Source: Alisma plantago-aquatica
Taxonomy: Eukaryota; Streptophyta; Magnoliopsida; Alismatales; Alismataceae
Reading direction: 5' to 3'
Assembly (NCBI GenBank): GCA_963693085.1
Contig: OY856411.1
Span: 1,352,747,550-1,352,811,549, forward strand
DNA length: 64,000 bases
The position numbers and the translations under genes are program-made. The notes below the pieces were generated by a model. The model saw only the letters and a program-made list of their open reading frames with translations, was not told where the DNA came from and did no database searches. Shown one piece after another: positions 12,931-24,832 of this stretch (the first letter of the stretch is position 1; each line of letters opens with the position of its first letter).

Positions 12931-14106
12931 CAAGAAATACTTTCAAGACATACTCTCAACCTATCATCCTCACTCTCCTAACAATCACTTGATTCCTTCT
13001 ACCAAAATATGGCCAAGCGACCCTGACTTCCTGAATTCACAAAAAGTAACTTTTATATTTCCTACTTCACAAACTTGCATTTACTCAAGACCTGCAATAA
13101 AATTAGATTTTCATTTCACCTTTGCTTTTGGTACTCCAATTTTTTTTAAAAAATTTTACACAAGAATAGGGCTGATTTGGATGGTTGGGGTTTTTGTAGT
13201 TTTCCCCTGGGTAGAAAATTGGAGTGAAGGAGGTATGGAAGAAGGACAGTCTCTCCTCTATTCGACTCGAGACCTTTTTATTTAGTGGACATGCAGTTAC
13301 ATTGACCGTATTTTTTTCTTTGATTTTTGGTGATACACCCAATTGCGTGGGTATGGAAGAAGCGGAAGAGGGGGAAGGGGTGTCACCCCAAACTTAGCCT
13401 TTTGGGCATTATTGGCTTTTTTTTCTTTTTGACGAATGGAAAGATTTGGAAGTGGTGGAAGAAGAGTAGAAGAGGTTGTTCTTGTGCAAACTTTTGTTTT
13501 CATCTCTTTTTTTTAGAGTACCATGCATTGGTTCAACTATTACTGAATCATGTGAAAAATCAATAAAATTTATACAAGTTGTACATGATAAGAAAGCATC
13601 ACTCTTGAATCATATCAGTCCTCTATGGCTTGCCATCTTTTCCAAGGAGTGGTTATTATTTGAGGTCCTAAGTGACATGAGGATTTCTAGTCATGAAAGT
13701 TTCAAAATTTTAATTGCAAGGCAGTTACATCATTAAGGGGATTATTTTGACAAATGATCATATCAAGGTCGACTAGATAATGGCCTTTTTACAATTAAGT
13801 AAAAAAAATGGCCGAGTAGATAAAGGCCAAAAACTAAATTAACTAATGAAAATAAAGATGAAAAGAAAAAATAAAACAAATAAGGAAAAGATAGGGGTGG
13901 ATCACGTACCACCCACCCCCACCCCAGACTTAGAATTTTTCTCGTCCCGAGCAAACTCTTAGACCGAGATGGAGGAAAGAGGATCACGGCGGTGGCGGAT
14001 AGTATGGTGGTGGAGGAGCGGAGGAGGAGGCATGGTTGTGGTAGTAACTTGGTTGATTTCCTCAGAACCACTCCATCATCTTTGCTTGCGTGTCTCGAAA
14101 TGTATC
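12931..14106 (-). other. 3' non-coding region of the gag-protease element, with a second internal polypurine-like motif
   Basis: There is no coding similarity. At about 13,900-13,955 (minus) GTTTGCTCGGGACGAGAAAA is followed by a G-rich run ending GGGTGGGTGGTACGT, a near copy of 42,050-42,102 in the Athila element. Further shared blocks are a TTTGGGGTG...CTTCCGCTTCTTCCATAC block (~13,345-13,400) and GAGTCGAATAGAGGAGAGA (~13,250-13,270). These match 42,605-42,660 and 42,795-42,815. Confidence 0.7.
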
Positions 14107-15690
14107 CTAAATGGCTTGGCGTACATCAGTATACCAAGGATAAAAATTGAAATCAAGATGGTTAGGTCCCCATGGTTTGAAATATGGTGGAGAACAGTCA
14201 TATTGAATCTCATTTGTATAAGGATAATTATTATAAGAAGCATTGTTTTGCCTGAATTGTAGTTGTTCGATTATATATTGTCCACTAGTATCAATGGGGG
14301 TTGGGATGAAGGGATGATAGTCGGAGTATCCATCCATGACATTTGGTTGCACTTCTTGGGTAATGATATGTATTAGTGGCTCAAAAGATGTTTGGTGATT
14401 ATCATAGAGCAGTTCCTCAAAGGGAGAGGGAGGAGAGGAAATGGGTATGGTCATAGATGGGTGAGAGGGTTGTGGGAGGGGAACATCTTGAGTGGTGATG
14501 TTGGTTGAACCCACAGTATGAATAGTGGGAGGGTAAATGTCCATCTTGATAGGACTGACAGGGCCAGTTTGAGTAGCAACTTGATTTTCCACCAGAGAAA
14601 TTTGGGTTTCGATCACATGTGGTGGTTCAGAATTAAGGAAACGTTGTTGCATCTTATTGAACTGGTCCATGAATTCAAGGAAATAGACTTCTTCCTCATG
14701 CGTGTACTTCATGTTACCCCCAGAGGCTTGAAAATTTATGAACTCTGTTCCCACTCTTAGTGTGAGAAGTCCTGCCTCAACGTCGATGAGGGCCCTGGCC
14801 GTGGCGAGGAATGGTTGACCAAAGATGAGAGGGTAGCTAGTGTCTTCTTTTATATCAAGTACCACAAAGTCACAAGGGATATAGAAATTTCCGACCTTGA
14901 TTGGCACATCATCAATAATACCAAGAGGCTTGGTAATGGAAGAGTCTGCAAGTTGAATACGCATCGGAGTTGGTCTAGCATCAATTAGACCAAACCTTCT
15001 ACACATGCTCAAAGGGATGATGGACACACTAGCTCAAAGATCAGCTAGGACTGAATGGCTCGTAGAGTCACCGAAAGAACAAGTGATTCCGAAAGATCCT
15101 GGATCTTTGCGTTTCTTTGGCATTTTACTTTGGATGATGTCTGATGTAGTTTTGGCCAATTTTACCATTTCAGATTCCTCGGTAGTGTGCTTACGGTTTA
15201 GAAGGGCTTTGAAGAATTTTTTCCATTCAGGTAGATCAGTCATAGCGTCCAAAAGTGGGATGTTGACGCATAACGTTCTCATAATTTCCTTGAATTTGTT
15301 GAACCTAGAGTCTAATTGGGTATACTTCAGCCGACCCGCAAAAGGTACACACAACTTATATACATGACTCTCTTCTTGTAGGGGAGGTGATCTCAATGCT
15401 TGAGGGACAACAACAACCTCTTCATCACCCCCTTGGTCAAAATCTATGATGGGGGAACTTCCTTCTTCTTCTGTGGTAAGGCCAGATCTAGTAGTAACAG
15501 CCTTAAGTTGTTCTATATGCCTGGGGTTGGGTTCAGGATGTCCTACAAAAGTCCCGACAGGGGGTTTCTGTTGGGCAAATAGACGGGCCAACTGTGCGTC
15601 AGTTGCCTTTTGATGGGCTTGTATGGCCACGAGGGTTTGTTCTATGTTTGCCAGGCTAGGCTGACTTGGGGGGGGGGAGGAGGGGGGCAT
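14107..15690 (-). pseudogene. Gag C-terminal linker, aspartic protease and unusual C-terminal tail
   Basis: This is one frame of about 527 codons broken by a single stop. The N-terminal half (15,690-15,040) matches the region between gag and protease of the Athila element at 37,580-38,260, sharing motifs such as HIEQLKAVTTRSG and DPGSFGI. The retroviral-type aspartic protease follows. Its DLGAS active-site motif reads D-L-stop-A-S, the stop at 15,034-15,036 being TGA where GGA would encode Gly. The second protease block has FGQPFLATARALIDVEAG (about 14,790-14,840). In the Athila element the frame leads on to reverse transcriptase. Here it ends instead in a tail of roughly 200 residues rich in Pro, Tyr and Asn, with its own stop at 14,107. 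The tail matches no family I know. It was presumably the protease for Gag maturation in virus-like particles. Confidence 0.8.
15660..15690 (-). other. Homopolymeric G/C tract at the gag-protease junction
   Basis: A run of about ten G followed by further G clusters (plus strand) lies where the gag frame and protease frame differ by one. It is either a slippage-prone decay site or, less likely, a programmed frameshift signal. The upstream gag frame is already closed by TAA at 15,866-15,868, which argues for decay. Confidence 0.4.
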
Positions 15691-15865
15691 TTTGAGGCAG
15701 CTGGGGAGGTTGAGGTTGGTTTAGATTTTGGGGTGGAAGGTTTAAGTTTTGGAATTGTTGGTAGAGTTGTCGATTTTGGTGATTTCCTTGATTTCCAAAA
15801 TTTCTTTGATTGTTGTATGGGAATCTAGGTGGTGGTCGATTGTTACCTTGAGGGTAGGGAGGCCT

Positions 15866-17027
15866 TTATTGAAGTTGGTTAGAGTTCTCGGCACCTGAAG
15901 GGTTCCCGTATTGAAAACCAGGGTGGTTTCTAGGTTGGTTGGGATTGTAGTAACTTTGGCCTGGTATTGTATGAATCGAATTGAGGTCTTCTGGTTGTTG
16001 TCCTACTTCAAGTTGCATGGGCATGTTGTAGAGATATTGACAGTGGAGGGTGGTATGGTCGTATCCTCGACAAATACCACAAAGGGAATCCATGGCTTTT
16101 AGTTGTTGGGGTGACTCCCTAAGGGTGACCAAGGATGACTCTAACCGATCTTGTTTTAGAGCAATTAATTTTAGGCTTTCCGCTATGTTTTGGATATCAT
16201 TATTAACTTCTGCCTTGGCTACCTTAACGATTCCTCCAATCCCTCTTCTAGCCCTTGTTTCGGAAGCCTGTTTGACTACCTCCCATGCACTAGTCAAACT
16301 TTGATGCATGAAATTTCCTCTAGATGAGGAATCGAGAAAAATTTTGGTATCATCATCAACACCACGATAGAAAATCTCTATGAGTTGGGCTTGAGAGATG
16401 CCATGGTGGGGGCACTTCCTAAGTAAATCCTTGAACCTTTTCCAGGCTTCACCTAAAGACTCTCCTGGGGACATAGAAAAATGAGTTATTTGACCCCTAA
16501 GTTCATAGGTGAGAGACGGGGTAGAATTTCTCAAGGAACTTGCTTTGTAGAACTTCCCATGTTGTGACATGTTCTTCGCTCTCCATGGTGTTGTACCAGC
16601 TACTAGCTTGGTCGGAGAGGGAATACTTAAACAACCTAAGGCGGATGGCATCTTCATAGACGCCTGAGATTTTGTTCAAAGAACAAAGGTCAATGAACCT
16701 TTGAAGATGATCTTGGCAACTTTCCCCATTGTTGCCTGAGAAGGGGTTTGCTTGCATCATGGTGATCCATTGTGTTCGGATTTCGAATTGTGGAGCAATA
16801 AAATCGGGGGGTATAACCAGATGTTGCACATAGGCCGTTTTAGGAACAGAAAAGTCTTTTAATTGTTTTTGCCTTTCAGATTCCCTCCTACCTGCTTCTA
16901 TGGTCTCTTGTTCGGCCCTAAAGGTTGCTCGCAAAGCGGCTTCTCATTCTGCTTGTTCGGCTTGGATGAGCTCTCTTTGAGCTGTGAGAGCTTGGTCGAT
17001 CCTACGGGAGACCTCGTCTACATTCAT
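15866..17027 (-). pseudogene. gag: Gag of Athila type with CCHC zinc knuckle
   Basis: The start is placed at the ATG at 17,025-17,027, which opens with MNVDEVSRRIDQALTAQREL. A TGA at 16,944-16,946 interrupts it early. The capsid-like retrotransposon gag domain follows: HLQRFIDLC, AIRLRLFKYSLSDQASSWY, then after a short indel frameshift near 16,515, LTYELRGQITHF, SLGEAWKRFKDLLRKCPHHG and IEIFYRGVDD. The zinc knuckle CGICRGYDHTTLHC (about 16,040-16,080) keeps all three Cys and the His. A Gln/Asn/Pro-rich C-terminus follows, up to TAA at 15,866. It aligns throughout with gag of the element at 33,614. Gag packages element RNA into particles, and in such gag-only elements the missing enzymes would come from a relative. 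Confidence 0.85.
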
Positions 17028-17295
17028 TCTCACTAGATTTTGATGGTTTAGACGATGAAAGGTCCTTTCTATTTTCGGATCAAACGGTTGAAAATCGTCG
17101 TTCGGGTGTCGCATGCACAATTAAAGCAGTTATTCGTGTGCAGAAAAAACGTATTGTCGGAATGGAAACTCGGCAGAAAGAGGAGTACACTTCCAGAATG
17201 TTACTCTGAAGGTATAAAAAAAATAAAAAAAAGTTTTTCAAAATTATTTTGGGGTTCGAGAAAACAATCTGTTGTCCCCGTCAATGGTGCCAAAT
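17028..17295 (-). promoter_or_regulatory. Leader and primer-binding site of the gag-protease element
   Basis: Directly after the 5' LTR (minus sense) comes TTTGGCACCATTGACGGGGA (about 17,275-17,294), a variant of the TGGCGCCGTTGCCGGGGA site used by Athila/Tat elements with tRNA-Asp. The Athila element at 35,888 has GCGCCGTTGTCGGGGACAAC. The remaining ~250 bases to the gag ATG are the untranslated leader. Confidence 0.7.
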
Positions 17296-19071
17296 TGATA
17301 CTCGTCGTTTTGCAATATCAATCACTAAGATGGTTAATCCTAGAGTTTAAACCTTTTTTACTTCTGGTTTTAAGGGTAGTATAGAAGGGTCGATCCCATA
17401 GGACAACTATTAGAGATTGTTCTTTAGAACTCAAAGATTGAAGAACTTTATTATTTGTTTTTGGTATTTTTCTTTTTATTAAAGCAGAAAGTAAAGTCCA
17501 GTTGGGGGGTTTGAGTGATTACACTAATGCAAGAAGGAAAACACTTAACAAGAATAAACATGCACAAGGAAATAATAAAAAGATTGTTAACACAAGAAAA
17601 ACTATATGAATGGAAGACTAAGAATTAAAACGAATAAAGGATGCGGTGATTAAATCAAGAGAAGGAAATCGAGGCTCGTAGGGGTTTTCACCACCTTAGC
17701 CTAGGTGATAACAACTAAATCTTAAACGACGATTTGATGAAGGCTTGTGAATTAAAAACTCACAAAAGAGAAACTCCACATGAGCCCATTGGTCTTGGTC
17801 CTCATGCTTCCTAGTTTATCATCCTAAAAGATGAAAATCCACGGTCATATCAAAACGTCTATGTAATCGATTTTATTGTTCTAAATCTGGATTTCCATGG
17901 TCATATCCATCCGGATTAACATGCGATCCGAAGATCAATCATTCAATTAAAATCGATTACCACCTAATCATTTAAGAAGAAGTCGTTAAAACCATGTCTA
18001 AGGGGTTATTCCCCTTACCCCGATAAAAGACTACTCACACATGGAGAAATGGGAGACGGAGGAAGAAAGAAATGAAGCCATAGTCTAGCCCAGAAATCAG
18101 GAAATTAATCTTTATGCTAGAGACGATGAAATGGCTTAGCTCTTTGTTCCTTTCTTCAGAATTGAAGAACGGAAAGAAGAGGATTAAAACTAAGACGGAG
18201 AGAAAAAGACAAGAACAAGAATGAAAGAACTATGTTTGAACCAAAACCTAGTTTATTGCATAATATGAGAATGATTACAAGATTAATTGCTGCAGAATTC
18301 CAAAAATACAAGAAATCCAAGATGATCTTGGGAGGAGGAAGTGCCCTTCCTTTTATAGGAGAAGGAGGGGTAGGATATCCAAAAAAAAGAGGGGGAAAAA
18401 GAGAGGGGCTATCCTTTTGAATTTTCAAGATTTGGTCAATAGGAATTTGATAGACTTTAATTGTCTTGACCATGTAACTCTCTTCAGTGCAGATTCCCGC
18501 AGCAGTGATTTCGAACGAATTTTTAGGCCAGTCAAAAATTCACAAGCGGCCCGAAAATATATTTTTCCTGTAGATAATGGAATTATCTTTCCAACGCATA
18601 CTTACACAATAAATTTTGCCTTGGGATGTGGGAATTATACCAATTTTGGTGAAAGGTATATACTGAAATCAGACTCTGCAGAAAACGTAATGCTACTTTC
18701 ACTGGTTAATTGCGCAGCCAAATAAACACTAAAATTGCCGAAAAATATGTCTTTTTGTAGCCAATAAAATTCTATTTTTATTCCATACTTTATCTTGAAA
18801 TTCCGCCTTTAGACGCAAAATATATGGCTATTTTGGTGACGAGTATCTCAGGCACTGCGGGAATATTTGAAAGTCTCATGTCTTCATCTTTTATTTTCTC
18901 GATTTACTTAGATAATTCCTGAAAATTAAGAAAAATATCATAAGAATTCAGGAAAAGTATATCAAGAAGATAAAAGTGCTATTTATTTTTGAATGAGCTA
19001 AAATTAATAAAAAAAGTCCTAATTAATCATTCTAAATGAAGCAAAAATAAGAGATGAATATGCATTCATCA
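17296..19071 (-). repeat. 5' LTR of the gag-protease element
   Basis: A 1,776-bp partner of 11,108-12,884, followed at once by the target duplication ATGAG at 19,072-19,076. Like its partner it holds a minus-strand TATAAAAG promoter box (18,350-18,357). Confidence 0.93.
18350..18357 (-). promoter_or_regulatory. TATA box of the 5' LTR promoter
   Basis: Minus-strand TATAAAAG at the position matching 12,161-12,168 of the other LTR. This is the copy that would drive full-length transcription. Confidence 0.5.
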
Positions 19072-22000
19072 ATGAGGTATACCACTCATGCTCCAACTGG
19101 CCACTGCTAAGTCAAAATATGTTCCATATAAGATCAATGGAAGAGTCAGAATCCATGATCTCTCTACACACTCGGTCAGTCTGAGTCTGTTGCATTGACA
19201 TATCAAGTCCAACTGCAAAACAACCTAGCCCGCCTTGGTATATAGGTTATGTCTTTAGTGAACTGAAATACAATCGTAGTCGTTCTCCTACTAGGATATC
19301 ACCACACTCATATCGATAAACATATCAAATCACATGTAGTGAACCGCATCATCTGAGATACCGTCTCGACCATTCTCCTTCCAGGGTATGACCTCATCCA
19401 TCCCTATGTATTAAGGATACAAGGATATACCTCGACTTGCACCCCACATATTCAACAATATGCGCTCTGAGTTTCCCCTAGGAATTTCTCATTTCAACAT
19501 CCATCTAATACTGACACTAAAGATGGATCTATGGCGCAGGGAAACTACATGATTAGGGTATCACTTGATTAATTAATCCAATTAGGTATCTTTTAGCATC
19601 AACCAAATTACAATGCAAAAACCCTAAACAAACTCTACAAAGATAAGGGCCTAATAAAACTTCAAAAGATATAAAATGCTTGAAGTATAAACTTGTCTCA
19701 TCATCACATGATACCATTGTCATCACACAACCATATAAGGCTATCACCATAATCACATTGTCATGGGATATCACTCCCTCATCACATCATTGGAGGATAA
19801 CACCTCACATTAGGCATAAAGCCTCTTCCAGGTCATAAGACCCAATCACATATCTCTATGTCACATCATTACCTCATCATGACTCACAAGGCTCATAACC
19901 ATCCACATAGAAATCACAAGCTATGTCATTCATTTCACCTGCATGATTAGATTCATACAAATAGGAGAGAGAAAGTACAATCATAAGATATTTATGAAAA
20001 TAAGCTCAATAAGCATAGAACACCCTAGAATTAGGGTTAGGGTTTCATACACATAGCTGATTAGGGTTTCATATCATAATTCGAACACCACACATGGTTA
20101 TGTCATCTTCCACTTTCTTAGAAGTGATTAGGGTTGAACATCATTACTTAATAATTACTAAACTATTATATTAACATCACTAAGTATCATCATCATCGAC
20201 ATGTACACATGCAACCATCTCACTATCTTATACATATGTAGAGACCATGTATCATGAATGTGTGTCGACCATCAATCAAAGACATGGTGTTAAGACCGCA
20301 ACACCTACATGTGTCTCGACCAACCAAGGATGACAAGAGTCTTGACCGAAACACAACATCAAACAAAGCATGTACATTGATAGTTAGGTGTTACGACCAC
20401 CAACTAGTAGGGTTAGGGTTGCGACCATTACCAAGGTATGTGTTGTGCCTGACACACATCACATGACACACCTCAATCAAGTCAAGACAAAGAATATCAA
20501 CCAAAACAAAACCAACCCAAACATAAGGGTATGTGGACCGCAACAAAGCCAAGCAAGGTGTCAACTAGCTAAATGTACGAACCACACTAGAGTGTGTCGA
20601 CCAAAACACCAAGCGTCGCTAAGATCAAAATAGATGTAAACATCAAGGCACTAAGAATAATCAAGAAGGGAAAAACTCCACACAAGATGAACCTCGAAAC
20701 CCAAAAACAAACTCCAACATGATCCATCAAGAAACCAAACTAGGTTAAATGAGACCAACATTCAACCTCAAGAAAAATTGAACAAAAACTTCAAGAATAC
20801 ATGAGATCCAAACCATAGCATAATGATCCAAACAAGGATCATGATGTATGTATCAAATTCACTTCATCCATCACATAACCAATGTGTATTAGAAACCACG
20901 GTTAATAAAGAGAGCATCTACATAGACATAAACCCTAAAATCATAAGAATATCATATACCATCTTAACATCATGGTTTTCGACATGAAATCATTAGCATG
21001 CAAGAACAAATAAAGTGCAATAATAGAAGAAGGTAGAAACTTATACAACCCACCCTAAGAAGAGATTAATCTCCAAAGATCATGAGCTACAATGAAGAAG
21101 ATGAAGCTCCAACCAAGATCAACACTTTGGCCACAAGGTCACCTCCAAAGAGAAGAAAACCTTGGTCAAAGGAGAGATAAAAAAAGAGGGTAACAACCCT
21201 AGGTTGAACCAAAGAATAAGAAAGGAGAAAGAGAAGAAATCTTCCTCTAACTTGGGTACCACCGTGTCAAAATATAGTCTCCAACCCCTTTGCGATGAAA
21301 AGTTTCTCTCAAGATGACCACCATAATAGAACCATAGTCTCATGGCCAAGAAGGAAGGAAGAAGAATATAGGATGCAAAGGAAAATGAGATCAAAGGTTC
21401 ATAACCACTTACCAATAAGAGAAACCACCAAGAATCACCACAAGGATGGTGATCAAGCTCAAAAGCACCACATGCAAGGTTGATCAGCCATCAAAGCACC
21501 TTGATCAACACCCTATAGCTCCACCAAGCTCCAAGGTTAGCCGAGCAAGGAAGGAGAAAGAAATAGAGAAAAAGGATTGCTTGCAAAAAGAAGAGGGAGG
21601 TTATATACTCAAGGGATGAGGGAGGTAAGGTAGATATGACATGTCAATACATGAGGGAACCAAAGGGACACTTGTCCAATAAGAAAATATCCATGCAACA
21701 ACTTAACAAGTGCATGCAACACATGGTGATACAACCTAGGTGGGGTATTGACCTCAGGGGTCACCACCACCCTAGGGGTCAAAACAAACATCAAGGAACC
21801 ATGTATCGACCACTACAAAAGAGTACCAAACCAACATAGTTGAAACACATAACTAGAAGACAAACCATCTCAAACAAACCTCACCAAGACCATCATGGTC
21901 AAAACAAACATCATCTAGGGCAATTCTTGTTGTTACAACACTCCTCCAAGTGAGGTGTTGCGGTCACAACACACCTAACTCAAGCTCAAGGTCAAAACAC

Positions 22001-22333
22001 ATCTCCAAGGTCAAAACCCTTGGATCACCACAGGATGCCACTTCATCAATCAGGGTCCAAGCAAGGCACCCCTCAACACTATCCTCTCTATCATAAAGAC
22101 AAGGCATAAGAGGCACAATCTACATGTGAAAAATTGCAATATAACCCCTCAACTTGGGTAAACTTGGTCCACCACAAGGATGCATAGTTCAAACATCATA
22201 CAAACTGGACCAAACTAAAAACATAAGATTGTCATATGGTAACAAAGCATCTCAAAGGATTAGATTAAGGTTTAAACATCTTATTAAGCAAAGCAAACAA
22301 GGTTAGCCTAAAATCTAGGTTAGGGGTCTTACA
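19072..22333 (-). repeat. 3' LTR of the minus-strand Tekay-like element, proximal (U3) part
   Basis: It starts (minus) TGTAAGACCCCTAACCTAG at 22,333, directly after the polypurine tract, and is continuous with 10,306-11,107 once the inserted element is removed. The joined LTR is about 4.1 kb. It contains a cluster of inverted repeats: GGTGTT/AACACC around AAGACCGC at 20,286-20,305, GTGTTG/CAACAC around CGGTCA at 21,955-21,972, and GGTC/GACC at 19,831-19,842. Confidence 0.8.
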
Positions 22334-22392
22334 ACTATAAACCCCTAACAAGGATTTTTCTCCCAAAATCATACACAAAAAGAGACGGGTAC
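22334..22392 (-). promoter_or_regulatory. Polypurine tract before the Tekay-like 3' LTR
   Basis: Minus strand reads TTTTGGGAGAAAAATCC then TTGTTAGGGGTTTATAG, immediately followed by TGTAAG of the LTR. The same layout occurs at 57,500-57,533. Confidence 0.65.
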
Positions 22393-24832
22393 TTCCTTCA
22401 CATATCTTCCTCAACCTTCACCAACACTATGTCTTTCTTCTTCAACTTCTTGATCATCCTATCTAGAATCAACACATGACCTTCCACATAGGATATGTCC
22501 TCATCGAGCTCAACCTCCACAGGATGCAAAACCAAATCAGTATTAGGGTGGCACTTTCTCAACATCGACACATGGAACACTGGATGCAGCATGTGCAACT
22601 CAGGTGGCAACTCCAACTTGTAGGCCACCATCCCAACATGTGCCACCATAGGGTAAGGTCCCATATATCTAGGAGACAACTTACCCTTCCTCCCAAATAT
22701 CAAAACACCTCTCCATGGAGAGACCTTAAGATACACCCTGTCTCCCAGTTGAAACTCCAATAGTCTATGCCTATCATCTGCATATGACTTATGTCTATCC
22801 TGTGCTTCCTTTATTTACTGCTAAATCACTCTGATCTTCTCTTTCCTCTACTGCACAAGCTCAGTACATAGAAGCTAATATTCACCAGTCTTGTACCAGC
22901 CTAACGGAGACCTACAACGTCTCCCATACAACGCCTCATATGGTGCCATATGGATGCTCCTCGAATAGCTGTTATTGTTGGAAAACTCTATCAAACTGAG
23001 ATGGACATCCCAATTTCCCAATAACTGCAAAACACAGGCTCTCAACAGATCCTCTAGAATCTAGATCATCCTTTCTAACTGCCCTTCTATCTGTGGGTGG
23101 CGCGCCACACTAAACTTCAACTGATCCATTGTTGTCTATAGACATTCCCAAAAATGAATGGTGAACTGAGGACCTCTTTCAGATACGATGGAAGTTGGGA
23201 TACTCTGCAACTACATTATCTCATCAACATAAACATGTCCAAGATTCTCTACTATGTACATGGTCTTTACAGGAAAAAGGTGAGCTGTCTTTGTCAACTG
23301 GTCAACTATTAGCCATATAGAGTCATGACCTTTAGCTGTCCTAGGAAGACCAACCACAAAGTCCATCGTGACAGGATCCCACTTTCATTATGGTATGGGT
23401 AATGGTTGTAAATTCCCTACAGTCTTCTAATGTTTGACTTTGACCTACTAACACACAAGACACTTGGCAACAAACTCTACCACATCACTCTTCAAACCAA
23501 GCCACCAATACAAGTCTTTCAAATTGTGATACATCTTGGTGCTTCCTGGATACATGGCATACATTGAAGAGTGAGCCTCATCCAAAACCATATTCCTCAG
23601 GTTGTCAACACCAGGAACCAAAACTCTATCGTAGTAACACACTGTCCCATCCTCTATCTCATGGAAACCATCACACTTATTTCTGCCAAACTTTGATCAG
23701 ATCTGTTGTACCATGGTATCATCTTGCTGAGCCTCTCTAATTTACCGTTTGAACATGGGCTTTACTTGCAGCAATGCCAACAGTTCTTCTAGAATGGACA
23801 CCTCTAACTTCACATTCATATGACGTAAGGAGACAAAAATTTCTCTCTTATGGTATGCCAGGGAACATAATTGTGCCTTCTCACCAAATGATGATGAAGA
23901 AGACTTCCTTCTCAAAGCATGTGACACTACCTTTGCCTTCCTTAGATGGTAATATATGGTGCAATCATAATCTTTGATTAGCTCCATCCAACATCTCTGT
24001 CGCATGTTCAACTCTTGCTACAAAAAATGTACTTCATATTCTAGTGGTCTGTGAAGATCTGGCACTTCTCACCATAAAGTTAGTGTCTCCATATCTTCAA
24101 GGAATGGACCACTAAAACTAGCTCCATATCATGAGTAGTGTAGTTCTCTTCATCTTTCTTAAACTATCATGATGTTAAAGAGATCACATTCTTATCTTGC
24201 ATCAACACAGAACCTAGACCATTCTTCGAGGCATCACAAAACACAATATAGCCTTTTCCTTGCTCTGGAAGCACTAGCACTGGTGCAGTTGTCAGATTCT
24301 CCATTAACAACTAGAACACAAACTAGCACTTGTCATACCAGATGAAAGGTACATCTTTCCTTGTCAGCTTTATTAGGGGTAATGAAATTGCGTTGAAGTT
24401 CTTGATGAACCTCATATAGTAGCCTGCTAAGCTAAGAAAACTACAAACTTCTATCAGCGACTTTGGTTGCTCCCACTCTATCATAGATTCTACTTTCTTG
24501 GGGTCCACACAAACACCTTCAACATATATCACGTGTCCAAGAAAAGACACCTCCTTTAGCCAAAACTCACACTTCCTAAACTTCACATACAACTGATGTT
24601 GTCTCAACAAAGCTAACGCCCAACAAAAATGTTGCTTGTTTTGCTATCTATCTCAGTTGTATATCATAATGTTGTCTATGAACACCACCACAAACTGATC
24701 AAGATAAGGTCTAAACATCTTGTTCATCAAGTCCATGAATGTTGTCGGTGCATTGGTTTAGCCCAAACAACATAACCACGAACTTGTAATGACCATACCA
24801 AGTCCTAAATGTTGACTTGGGTGATTACTTTG
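22393..24832 (-). pseudogene. pol: Pol (3' part): RT C-terminus, RNase H, integrase of the Tekay-like element
   Basis: Reading leftward: the RT palm motif is FIDNIMIY (about 24,660-24,683), where FIDD is expected, so a catalytic Asp has become Asn. RNase H follows (24,610-23,742; CEFWLKEVSFLGHVI, SFLSLAGYYMRFIKNF). The integrase zinc-binding part is at 23,642-23,448 (NLRNMVLDEAHSS, YWWLGLKSDV, CLVC). The integrase core is at about 23,400-22,870, with SERGPQF where SDRG is expected, then MAPYEALYGRRCRSPLGW. The C-terminal domain is at 22,760-22,398 (GDRVYLKVSPW, HPVFHVSMLRK, ILDRMIKKL). The chromodomain-like end jumps from VLVKV to EEDM, so the usual middle segment seems deleted. Many stops and frameshifts occur. 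The LINE splits the RT just upstream of the palm motif. Confidence 0.8.
24819..24832. repeat. Target-site duplication of the LINE, left copy
   Basis: ATGTTGACTTGGGT here is repeated exactly at 31,596-31,609 after the poly-A tail. Two to three extra A on the left could belong to either. Confidence 0.9.

Larger units (their letters stand above)
11108..19071 (-). mobile_element. Complete non-autonomous Athila-like element: gag and protease only, no RT or integrase
   Basis: Two direct LTRs (17,296-19,071 as 5' and 11,108-12,884 as 3', minus sense) flank a 4.4-kb interior. The ends read TGATGAATGC...GTATCA and the element is bounded by a perfect 5-bp duplication ATGAG (11,103-11,107 and 19,072-19,076). 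The interior has a leader and PBS, gag, protease with a long C-terminal tail, and about 1.2 kb of non-coding DNA. Reverse transcriptase, RNase H and integrase are absent, and no deletion scar is obvious. This fits the plant TR-GAG class of non-autonomous elements. LTRs differ at about 3-4% of the first 165 bases by eye, so it is younger than its host. It is inserted in the 3' LTR of the Tekay-like element. Confidence 0.9.

Noticed and set aside
12905..14071. Several 80-126 codon frames in the 3' region of the gag-protease element
   Set aside because: They occur on both strands in T-rich non-coding sequence, have no family resemblance, and overlap shared cis-acting motifs.
14107..15027. 306-codon frame as a host gene
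   Set aside because: It contains FLATARALIDVEAG of retrotransposon protease and continues the gag frame through one stop, so it belongs to the element.
15660..15690. Programmed frameshift between gag and protease
   Set aside because: The upstream gag frame is already closed at 15,866, so slippage in the G tract could not join the frames. Decay is the simpler reading.
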